A stretch of DNA of 64,000 nucleotides from Lineus longissimus (taxonomy: Eukaryota > Nemertea > Pilidiophora > Heteronemertea > Lineidae). A program made the position numbers and the translations under genes. The notes under the pieces are model-generated. The model ran no database searches. It was not told the origin of the DNA and worked only from the letters and a program-made list of their open reading frames with translations. The stretch lies in NCBI RefSeq assembly GCF_910592395.1, contig NC_088312.1, forward strand, positions 22,017,292-22,081,291. Reading direction: 5' to 3'. This document shows, one piece after another, positions 31,701 to 43,200 of the stretch (positions within the stretch are counted from its first letter, which is position 1; each line of letters begins with the position of its first letter).

Positions 31701-32220
31701 GAAGACATTGACACAACCTTTAAAGGGTCCTTTAGCTGTACAAGACAACATTACACTCGCGTTCTACATGGGTGATACAAGACAACTGATTTGGTTGTAC
31801 CGTGGTAATCATCTCACAAGGACGGACAATGGAACAACCAACATCTGCCAGCTGGTTATCTGGACAGGTTGGGAAGACATTGACACAACCTTTAAAGGGT
31901 CCTTTAGCTGTACAAGACAACATTACACTCGCGTTCTACATGGGTGATACAAGACAACTGATTTGGTTGTACCGTGGTAATCATCTCACAAGGACGGACA
32001 ATGGAACAACCAACATCTGCCAGCTGGTTATCTGGACAGGTTGGGAAGACATTGACACAACCTTCAAAGGGTCCTTTAGCTGTACAAGACAACATTACAC
32101 TCGCGTTCTACATGGGTGATACAAGACAACTGATTTGGTTGTACCGTGGTAATCATCTCACAAGGACGGACAATGGAACAACCAACATCTGCCAGCTGGT
32201 TATCTGGTCAGGTTGGGAAG
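31701..32220 (+). repeat. 172-bp tandem array, three near-identical units
   Basis: The string GAAGACATTGACACAACC starts at 31701, 31873 and 32045, and a fourth unit begins at 32217 before diverging. Units differ by about one base each (for example TTTAAAGGG against TTCAAAGGG). More diverged partial copies (CTCTGCCAGCTG...TTATCT) precede it at about 31550-31700. The period is not a multiple of three, so the open frames through it are incidental. Confidence 0.93.
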
Positions 32221-35200
32221 ACGCAAATCTGGTCTCTTGTCTTCCTGTTCCTTTTCGCTACCTTGTGCACCTTGTCCCCAATGGTGTGCTATTGCTCTGA
32301 TCTGCAGGGTGTGTCAGGTTCTATACAGGGTGCCCCATGTCTCTTCTGGATGTGCCCTCCCCTTCATAGCGCACCATCAGTGTTGTTACCAAGTCTTTGC
32401 TGGATGTGCTATGCCCCTTTACTTGGCGTACTCTGTCTGATCTGGATGTGTAGGCCTACTCTCCCAACGTAGTGCACCATGTCTCAATATAGCAATATAC
32501 ATGTACTAGGCTATGGTAGTACTGAAAATGTGGTTTTTGGGCTGTCTGCCGGGTACTATACTGTTTCAATTGACTAAAACCTACCCTCAAAGACATGGTT
32601 TATTATCAATGACACTAACGCAGCTCATACCATAGCTGGGACAAAAATGTGGACCTAGGAAAATGATCATGATACATGGACCATTCCCAAATCGAATGTC
32701 CTACGGATTCATATACCGTGGCCCTATGTTGTATATCTGCTAGGGATGACTGTGTGTTCTTTGGAAATGACCCTTTTCCTTGGATTGACCTAACTTCTCT
32801 CTGACATGCATAAGCTGGACGTTATTCCAGTACATGCATTATAATCTGACTTGGTCTAAGCCAGCATCTCACAGTTTTCTGGAAGACATTCACAGCCTTG
32901 TCTCTCCCACAGCAGTCATCTAGGCCAACTGTCTTGGACTGACCTAACATCTCACTGTACTCTAGAATGCACACCTGGGCCTACTGAGTGTTATTAATAG
33001 CATCAGTTGGCATTGTTGTGCTTTGAGGACGGATTGCTGGTATGTGTGGTCAACTGGGTGCCCTTGGTAGGAGAGTGAAGTTCATGACATTTCAAAATTC
33101 CATAGGTGTGATATATCATGGAATCGAATTAAAAACTATTTGACAGCAGCGGATCCAGAAATCTTTGGAAGGTGTGGGGATCAGTGAAAGTGCCATCTTG
33201 GAAACCAGGTTGGTACGAGGGCCCTGACCAAGAAATGATTTGATATATCCGTGTAAAATGTGGTTTTCCGGCCATCTCTGGGACATGCTAAACTTGGACT
33301 GAAGTACTTTAAATAGTTGTCCCGAGGGGGGAACTTGTACTTAATGCGCAACCCTCAAAATCCACCACTGCTTGATATTGAGCATGACTGATCAACAATG
33401 TTTTCCAGATCTCCCAATACCACACAAAAAACAATGGCTTTGATGATTCCTCGCCACAGAGAGCAGGCGACTTAACACCAGTGTTGTCAAGGTCACTAAC
33501 TGGAGCAACATTGTACTATCCATCCAAGTGAATCAATGTCGCCAAAGGGCTTGTATTGCTGGGGTCTTTTCTCAACATGGAAGACCACAGGTTGTGACTG
33601 TCCTTGGAAGATCACAGGTTGTGACTGTCCTTGGAAGATGACAACTTCTCTCTGTCTGCTATGACTGACTTAACTGTATGCAATGCCATTTAGTTTCTTA
33701 CTTTCACACCACTGACTAAATAAGTGAATCAAGAAAGTTTAATTTCATGAAAGATACATTCTTTTATTTGTTCTTTTGTTTCAACCTCTTATTGTTGAAT
33801 GACACACCATTTTCTCAAATGAAGAGGAAAATGACACAGACATACCCCTGTATTTTCACGAGAACAAAGCAATTGTCAAAAGCAGATCTTATGCACACAA
33901 GGATTGGCATAAGAGACTGATTTTCTTTGCACTGTCCTTGTACTCTTATTCCCAACTGCTAAACGGTGTGAGTAAACGTATATTACAAAATTAAGTCGTG
34001 TCACGATCTCACCAACACGGTTTCAAACTTTGGAGTGTTTCTTTTACATTAGAAAGCCTACGCCAAGAGTATTGCAAATTCATTAACAAGATTGATACAA
34101 CATATGTATTCATCAGGTCATTGGATTTAAATTCTCGTGAAATGTTACAAGGGCGACTCAATCCAAGCTACTTTTTGTCTGAACTCTCTGGTCGAATCAA
34201 AGTTTCTGTGTCCATTATTGCACTGCCAGTTGGGCCAATCGGTACAAAACCTGAATTGAGCCCCACTCTGAACTCTGACATAATCAATTCATCAACACTG
34301 AGAACAATTACAACTTGAAGCATGTCTAACCAACTATAATTGTAACATGTGCCAAAATTCATACAATACATCCTCGGCAAAATATACATGTAGAACACTT
34401 TGTGAATAAAACTTCCAAAATTGGACAACTAAAGGGGAAGTTTACACCAGATATATCAGTCACTGCGTCGACATGGGTGTTCCTCCGTGCATAGGTTCCA
34501 TTTCAGATTTATCAAAGAGACAGCGCCATCTAGAGTTGGTAGACACATTTTGCTGCCGTATTTGTTAGAAAGTGATACAATTCAAGTGCGCCATATCCTC
34601 CGAAGGATATAGGCTTTGCTTTGCATAGCTCTAGATGCGCGTCTCCAAAATGCTGCCAGGTGCAGGAACCACCCGTGACACAGTGTCGGTGTAAGGCTGG
34701 AAAGATCAGTAGAGCTGTTTCACCGGGTGTAACAAGTGCTGCCTTTAGATGTGGACGAATTAGATCACCATTGGTGACGAACAGGAGGTGTTCTGGGGTT
34801 AGCACAACATGACCTCTATGTACAGCCTTGATCATACTTTCGACTCATCCTTTGCCATTTTCACTAGGAAAAGTCATTCAGGAAACGTCGCGTTATGCCG
34901 ATCGCTTGACAAGATCCAAAATCAAGGAGTATAATACACTGCCTTTTACTCACTTCACTCACAAGCTTCCTGAGCCACAGACCATCTTAACACGTGACAT
35001 AGGAGGATGCGAATGACCCTTGCCAGCTAAATCCAAATTTCGTGCATGTTACCTGTCATCATTTCATTTTGAAAGTAACTTCTCAGAACCAGGTCATATT
35101 TGGCCAGCCCCAGGACACCACCCGTACTCTAGGCATTTTATTGAACCAGGAACACATCCATGGTATAAGGCTAACCCTACTCACTTGACAACATTGACAT

Positions 35201-35806
35201 GAATATTTACATGTACATTCAAGATCGAAAAGATGAATTAAGACACAATCTACACACATTTGGCAAATACTATACTCTCAGTTTCTCTTTCCGACCTTTC
35301 AGCGGTATTGCCTCTGTTACCTCCGCCCATACTACTGAAGAAATACGTGTCATTTTTTTTGTATAAAGCGCACCTCACTTAATAACGGTGCTCCTCACCC
35401 AACCGCTGATTCTGCCGTATAAACTATCTCTATGCGATAAATAAAGCAGCATATGATGTACCCGTTTTTCGATCACACAGACCTCACTTTCCATGACCAC
35501 TGCGCTGTCAATATGAACTGGATTTCAAAATAACTTCACAGGGTTTGTCCTTTTAATCTTCTCTAGACACTGCATAAGTTTCCATGCAAAGCATATTGCG
35601 GTTTTTGAATGAGACACAAAAATCCTACACTTGCTAAGATATCAGACCGCTGCTCGAGCAATAGCGACTTGTGACCATTGTGTGTACAGCAATGCTGTTT
35701 ATGAATGAGTGAGTAATATCCGATCAACTCCACCTTGAAATACATGTAGATTGCAATGCACGTTGAACCTATAGGGTTTGACGCGCATTGTCTGTAAAGC
35801 TTAGCA

Positions 35807-36249
35807 ATAGTCGAAGTTCCACCTATCATAAAACCCCGTGTTCTTTCAAGACCCGTGTCTTCGCCGTGTGTCAAAAAACCCATGGCGCACTTACACCTAT
35901 CAGTGGTGTTAGATAATGGTTAATAGCCCCGGCGACAGGTGCGCTGTAGGTACGGAGCTCTCCTGTGTTTCTTTCCCGTTGGAGGGGAATTTCGCATGCG
36001 CAATACCGAGGCGACCACACTGCGCCATCTGTCGCCGGATCTTAGAACTTGCAATTGCTGTGTCTATTCAGATTCCACCTACCAAAAAACCCGTGTTGAA
36101 CACGGGTCTAAATTAGCCCCCGATTAGCCCCATTGAGTTCGATGGGGCTAATAGAGACTGGGATTCGACACACAGGTCTATTGAGACACGGCAATTCATA
36201 GGTGTAAGCGCAAAAGACACGGGGATTTGATAGGTGGAAGTACGACTAT
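35807..36249. mobile_element. MITE-like element with terminal and internal inverted repeats
   Basis: The left end (ATAGTCGAAGTTCCACCTAT through ...ACCCCGTG at 35840) is matched in reverse complement by the right end at about 36218-36249 (CACGGGGATTTGATAGGTGG...CGACTAT). A second pair, CACTTACACCTATCA and its complement TAGGTGTAAG, lies inside. A small perfect hairpin, ACCCGTGTTGAACACGGGT, sits at about 36090-36108. There is no coding content. Confidence 0.75.
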
Positions 36250-38040
36250 AGTCAACACATTAAGGGTCCAGATCTTTTCAAACTGATCAAACATCATATT
36301 TCTGCCAAAAAAACTTTCAGGAGCCAAATATTTTCTACAAGTTTGAAACTTAATTATTCATGATCTCGTTCAAATTCATCGTAAATAGTCCGGTTCCCTA
36401 CAACATTGTGAAAAATTTGTTTATCTATTTACAAGGGTCTACGTCAAAAAAGTTTACAACACTTCATTACTAGACACAGACAAATAAGTATAAAATCCAT
36501 CTCTTAAAAACTTCTAAATATGTAATCTGGTTTTTAAGTTCATCACATATTTCAATTGTTTCAATGTTCAATTGTTAAATGGCATGCGCAGCATAATCAC
36601 AATATAGCTGACATCAGCAAAATTTGGAAATATTTTGTACAGTATGATTTTGAATGTCAGTCACCCGACATGGCCCTCTTTCTAAATAAAATGCAATAGA
36701 AAACCAATTTTTTTTTTTTTCGTAAAATTTTTATATTAAAATGGTTGCGTGTAACTTTATAAAATTTACAGTCATGAATTCTCTGGAATCAACATTTAAG
36801 AATGAAAATATTCCAATGCATTACCATTAGGTTCGAAGAGTTTGCCCCTGTTGCCAAGTTTAGGCTGCAGCTAAATTTTCTCCGCGATTTTCAGTTTTTA
36901 TGAGATTTCCACTGGCACTAGACTTTAGCTAATGCTTTCAAAGGCATCTGGACAGGCATGTACCGAAAATCCAGTATACTTTTGGAAGCATAGGACTAAG
37001 TGAAAGCCAGCAAGAAAGGCCTCAGCGGCTCTTTGGAACAAAACAGCACTTTTGAATGAGGCCAGTCACTCTAAAAATGTCAACCTCCCCAATTTGTATA
37101 ATGTTACAACAAGCAAGAAGAAGCCTTTCTTACATCAAAACGTTTGACTTCTCTTCAAGATACATAATATGTACACACGAGCAGGAATATGAATTGCTTT
37201 AGTTCCAATTGCTGCAAACATTGCTGCTAATTTGGATTGTTACAATTAGCAAGAAGAAACCCAATTCTCTTCAAGATATAAATGTATGTACACACAAATA
37301 TTTTATACACACAAGCAGGAATATGAATCGCTTCACCAACAGCAGCACTTGCAATGCATTGTCTCTTGGAGTGTTTGAAAGGCAATGCACTGAATCAGAC
37401 ATAGTGTGCTGCGATGTGGTCAAAACCTGTAGTCCCAGCTAAGGCAAATCTCCTTCCACCTCCATTCACTCGGTGGCTGGCAGAGACTTGTCACTAACTA
37501 TTATGAACACAACGGTTTGAAATTGTTTAATGCATAATAATGATGATACAAGTTCATTCAATGAAAAGCTTTGTGTCATTCTGAAAAGGATATGTACGGT
37601 AACTCAAAAACAACATGAACAACTTTTTGATCTTCTCGACTTCCGCCAAGTAACAAGTCCTCAAAGGACATTGTCATAGCAAAGTCAAGTTATTCTCTAC
37701 TTAACCCTGTTACCTTGTTGGTTCGGTTTCAAAGTGAGCACTTGGTTCAAGTACACTTCAAAATCAAACATGGTTCAAAATTGAATAGCCTGCAAAACAT
37801 GGTTCAAATGGAACAGCCTGTGAACACTGTTCAAAATTAGACCGCTGAATAAACTTATTTCTGGAGTGATCTGGGCACCAGAACATGTAATGACAAATAG
37901 TTCCACCTCTAACATATAGATGGCAGTGCTGTAGAATCTGAGCAGTCGTACAATTCTTTGAACCTCGCAAGAAATGAGGCATCCAGACATAGTGACCAGG
38001 ATTGATCAAATAAATTTTCAAAATATTTGTTATATCAAGT

Positions 38041-38201
38041 GTGACCTGTCACAGCAAAACCAGGAGTGTGCCAAAATGACACCATAATGGAAGATAACGA
38101 TGTACTCAAGATTTCCCAGTGAACTGAAATAAAATACAACCAGTCCGTCTCAACCTGCCAAACTCAGAGCACCTGTGCCTGGATTTGCTGTGACAGGTCA
38201 C
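38041..38201. mobile_element. Short MITE, 161 bp, 24-bp terminal inverted repeats
   Basis: The left end GTGACCTGTCACAGCAAAAC continues to CAGG at 38064. The right end 38178-38201 is the reverse complement with one mismatch. Interior ends also show related complementary stretches (AGGAGTGTGCC and GCACCTGTGCC). No target duplication is evident. Confidence 0.88.
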
Positions 38202-38327
38202 AAATATAGGTTGGATTCCATGACAGAGTCTCCTAAAATGCCAACTTTTGGGCAACATTATTGGGCATCCATTTCAGGTAATTTTGAAACACAAAATTAA
38301 TAAAGGTATCAAATAGAACATCAAGTG

Positions 38328-38543
38328 TTAAGGCCACGTGTTTTTTATTTCTTGGTTTACGGGACCGACCGACTTGCTTTTTTGGGATTTTGGAAAAAAA
38401 ATAAAATCTGAAAATCATCGATTTTTTTATTGATCATACATAGCTGTTTGGGTTATTTTTTTTAAAATTTTATTTCGACCACCCGACCATACATTTTTAA
38501 AAGCTCTTCCCGTAAACCAAGAAATAAAAAACATGTAGCCTAA
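38328..38543. mobile_element. MITE-like element, ~36-bp terminal inverted repeats
   Basis: The left end TTAAGGCCACGTGTTTTTTA continues through TTTCTTGGTTTACGGGA to 38364. The right end 38508-38543 is its reverse complement with a few mismatches. The interior is AT-rich and itself partly complementary (GACCGACCGACT against ACCACCCGACC). TAA-like bases flank both ends. Confidence 0.85.
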
Positions 38544-40245
38544 GGTTGAATTTGTGCACTGACGGTACCTCACAGGCTCAGGTTCTCTGGGAGGTTGGAA
38601 GCTCCACTCTGAGCGCCAGTTAGGCACTGATGACTAATTGATCAGACGCCTCTCCTCAATTCCAACAAGTCACTTTTCTAAGAAACACGTACATGTGATA
38701 CGATGATGCATGATACAAATAGCAATAAGTACTTGCTTTCAAATTAGGACAGAAAACAAACCGTTATACAAGATGATAATTATGGTGACATCGGACCAAG
38801 GAAATGTTGTTTTAAACTACGAAACCATGTCTGACTTCTGCTACTATGTGTTTCATAATTATTGTGACACTTTTGAAGAGTAAAATTTCTCATTAAGCCA
38901 AACCAATGTAATTCGCTGAGTATTTCAGAATTATTCATTGTGATTTATTGTAATTATTGTGTTCCGTGGATTCACAGTGCGTTTCCGCATCTAAAATCAG
39001 GCACAATAAAAACATAATTAGAGAGATGAAAAGTGTCAAAATATTCAGAAACACAGAGTAATGTACAACAGAGGACAACCTAGCACAGGAATAAGTTAAT
39101 AAAACTCTTGTTCTCTCAAAGTTGATAAGAAAATCCATCTGTCATTTGATTAAAAATTAGCATAAGAGTTTAAGACATTCTTTACAAAACCCCTATAAAA
39201 TCAACACTCTCTAACACTCAATCCTACTCACTTGCAATGCCAACCGGTGTAACAAACTAATGGAAAAACTCATCAAGGTATCAAAATGGTGGACAATCAC
39301 GAAAAAATATACGGTGCGAATTTACCACTGAGGTACACATCAACAAAGAAATCAAAAACATACAGTAGTAAAAAATCACTGCAAAACAGCACATTTGGTT
39401 TTTATCCTGTCGGTAGAAAAAATGCCTTATTTTTAAACTTGTGACGGTTTCTCTTCCCATCCCTGGTATTCAAGGTAAAATAACCACCTCTGCTTTCCCC
39501 AAAGTGATATGATGTCATGGCACAACACGCCGTGTAATTTAGCATGTTCAGCCGCAAATCTTACAAAGAAAAGTTTTTAAGGAAATCAACATGTCATTTC
39601 AGTCGCTTAAAAACAGTCTAAGCAAATCTTTGACTTGTGAGAAATTGAAAAAAAACTAGCATTTTCAATACCAGGCCGTCAAAAAACTATGAATCAATAA
39701 CTCTGAATTCATCCATATGTAGATTTAAATTACCTGATTATGCCAATATGACAAAAAAAACTTCATTGAAATCTGCTTTTAAAATTTGAATCCAATGAAT
39801 GAATATGGCTAAGGGAACATCTCAAAATAGGTTGAAGCCAAAAGATACTGAATTTTTAAAGTTCTCCTTGGAATTCACTGGGTAATATAATTTGGGTGAC
39901 CCAGGGCAGACTCACAGAAGAAAACCATCCCAATTAGTAGCTTGTGATGACCTAATGTATGAAGGCCTGGAAGGAACATTGCAAAGTATAGGAAAAGGTA
40001 ATTTACAGAAAGTATGGTGGCCTGTATGGGGAAAATAAAGTGAAGCCAAACAAATTTCAAAGAAACGAAATGGAGAATTTGAATCTCATGACCCCTCCCC
40101 CATATGAAATTATTGCGTATCTTTTGGCTTCAACCTATTTTGAGATGATCCCTAAAGACATGTACAATGTATCCTCTCTAAAATTATTGATGAAATGTGT
40201 TCATTGTCATTTATAGTGTCACATCTCGGGAATGGCCGAATTCCA

Positions 40246-43200
40246 TCATCGCTTGGAGAACCAGATAACAGACGCTATCGAAAACGCGGCAAGAGCACCA
40301 ATGAAAACTATATAATTCATTCCTGTAGTCTTGGGGATGTAGCTAAAGGCAGCAATCTGTAAAAGAAAGAGGAAATTTGGTTTAAACAGCTCACGTGATA
40401 CATTCAAGAGACGGACAAAAACAGAACTCTTCAGAAAGTACTAAGTACAGATGGAAGGATGCACTTGTACAGGACTCTTTTGCCTGGAAAGTTGCGCCAT
40501 AGAGATTACAATTTGATTGATTTAATTTGAGCGAACAAAATTATCTTGTGTCTGATAAAATCAGGACTCCTCTCCGTACTTATTGACAAAGAGGCTTGCC
40601 TAAGGACAAAAACCTAAAGTTAACAGCTTCCTCTATGAATAACTGGAGAGAAACACTTTAAAGGGAACTGGAACCGCCGAGCGATTTATTCAACTTTTCG
40701 ACTTTCACCGCCCGAGAAAGTCAAACTTCCAACTTCCTATCCGAGTTCAGATTTGTAGCTCCGCCCCCAGTGCCCGAGCATGCGCAGTTCAATTTCTTAT
40801 TATTGAGAATCATGTGAGAATCACGCGGGTCATGCGATCTTTCATTCATGAGTTTTCGTAGTAAATTCCATAGTAGTGACGTCACTCAATGATTGACAGC
40901 TAGGCGCCATGTTTCATTCATGCCTCGTTCTGATCACCCGATACGCGGGAAATGAAAACGAGGTCAAACGAACTGGCTTGGCGGTTTCAGTTCCCTTTAA
41001 CTCAAGACGAATGTGACCAATTTCTTTTCCAAATACCACTCTCGATTTCAAGTGCTTTGCCCAAGATTGCAATAAGGGAAAAAGAACACCATCGTTAGTT
41101 TTTGTGCACTTTTCAAATCTCTCGCTGACACACGTATCAGCAGGTATAAAATCCTAATACCCAATGTAAAATCAATAAATCAATGTTTTTCAACTAATTC
41201 AGTATGTTTGAATACATCTTATCTTGTGCCGAGACAAACGATCATTGACAAAAGCCATTCTGGTCAGTCAAGTAGTCACAATATAATATCAGATAACATA
41301 TAAGTAAACTGTGATTTTAAGATTGTCCTATTAAACCTAATATGGCAATTCTAGTAAATTTTCAAGTGAACCATTTTTCATATTTGTTGAAAACTGGTGA
41401 ATGAACCGCGGTGAATTAGATATCTGTTCTGTTACATTGCATGCCGTTAGTTTTAGATATGACAGAAATTACTTTTACTTGGCACACTTGTTTTTAAACA
41501 ATTCATACGGTCTACCAGCTGGAGCTGAGGACAAAGCGACCGAGAGGCCATTCATATTTGTTGGAAATTGGTGAATGAAAATGAATCACGAGTCAAGCTC
41601 TGTATCGATCATGCTCAAGCAGTCACTGGTTCTCAAGTGACATGTTGACAAACGAGAGACTACCGACCAATTCCTGGAATCCATCATTATTCTCCCTTTG
41701 ATCTTGAGGAAAAAAACACGACAGCAATCAACGATTAATAGGATGCAAAGAGTGATTGAGACCGAAATCTTGAGGTGACTGAAGTACTTTGACATCTATC
41801 AGGATGACTTTGGCATGTTTTGGAGAAAACATTTAGTTCAGGTACTCGGGAATTAACGGTACCCAAATGTTGACTTAGTAAAGTACACCTTATTCATGTT
41901 ATTGCATACTTGGCACACACTCAGGAAGCAGCATAAAAGTACGATAATGATGAAATGAAAATACATTGCAACCACCTTGGCGATCTATCCTGGAGGCAAG
42001 AGATTATTTATCATCAATTCCATATTTCATGATGATGATGATGATGATGAGGTGTTTCTGAATGATCCATGATAGGACAATCACTCAGGTACACTCTGTA
42101 AACACTTATAATTTGGAACAACATCAAATAAAGTACATCTTTGCCACCTTCCCGATCAAGCGTCATATCCTGGAAGCGAGAATTATTCATTGTCGATTCT
42201 ATATTCCATAGTTCATCATCGGGATGACACATTCAATTTCAAGGGTTTTGGAACCAGCCAGGACCAGTATCTATGCAGCATCAATATCACTTTCAGTAAC
42301 GGCTCCCAAGTATCAATATCATCATAAAGTACATTTATACCACCTTGCCAATCTGGCGGTACTACATCCTGGTGATGAATGAGTATTTCTGGTCCCTCTC
42401 ATCACAATGATATCAAAGGCATTCTTAGGGATGTTAAGTCTGATAGCCACAGACGGCCACCACATTGCATCAAATTGGCACAGACTCGAACAGGATCATA
42501 TAAAGTACATATCTCACCACCTTGTTGCAAATCGAGTACAATCCAAGAATCAAGTGATTATTAATTGTCCATTTCATTATTATAAAGTGTTTTTTAACTG
42601 GCAAGATACAGCCATGACATCAAAAAGAGGCCGCACTCATTCAAAACAACATCAAAGAACATTTCGACCGCCTTACTAACCCGGAAATGGGAGATTATTG
42701 ATCATAGCTTTCAATTCATCATGGTGTTTTTAAACTAGGGCCATCACGTACACTGCATCAAATCAGCAAACTCTCGCTCAGGGAACAACATTGAACAAAG
42801 ACAATACATTTCAACCACCTTCCCAACTATCCCGGAAACGGGGGATTATTCATTGTTGCTTTCACTGCATCATGATGATACACAGCCCACTTTTCCAAAT
42901 AGGCAACTCACATGAGTTATGGGAAGGATAAGAGAAGGTGTTATTAAACTGCCCATGCATGTTCAAGGAGTCATGGCTGTGGAGAGTTCAAGGAGCTCAT
43001 TATGAATAACCTCATCACTGAATACTGAATACTGGTACCCCTGAATGAAGGATCGTGAGTTAAGCTCTGTACACACTGACAACATTTTGGGAAACATGTT
43101 GACCAACATGTTGACCAACATGTTGACCAACATGTTTCCCAAAAGTACCATGTTTCCCAAAATGTTGTCACTGACAACATTTTGGGAAACATGTTGACCA

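Larger units (their letters stand above)
29995..40245. other. Long non-coding interval between the galactosyltransferases and BAK
   Basis: No coding exon with recognisable content was found. The interval contains a SINE, a 172-bp tandem array and three MITE-like elements, listed separately. The right part (about 38.9-40.2 kb) is probably the BAK 3' UTR: read on the minus strand, the nearest AATAAA is at 38944-38949. Short tandem pieces around GATCACAGGTTGTGACTGTC occur near 33590-33645. Many short open frames occur but are compatible with chance. Confidence 0.45.

Noticed and set aside
31334-32472. Chain of overlapping plus-strand frames of ~105-125 codons
   Set aside because: They are generated by the 172-bp tandem repeat, whose period is not a multiple of three.
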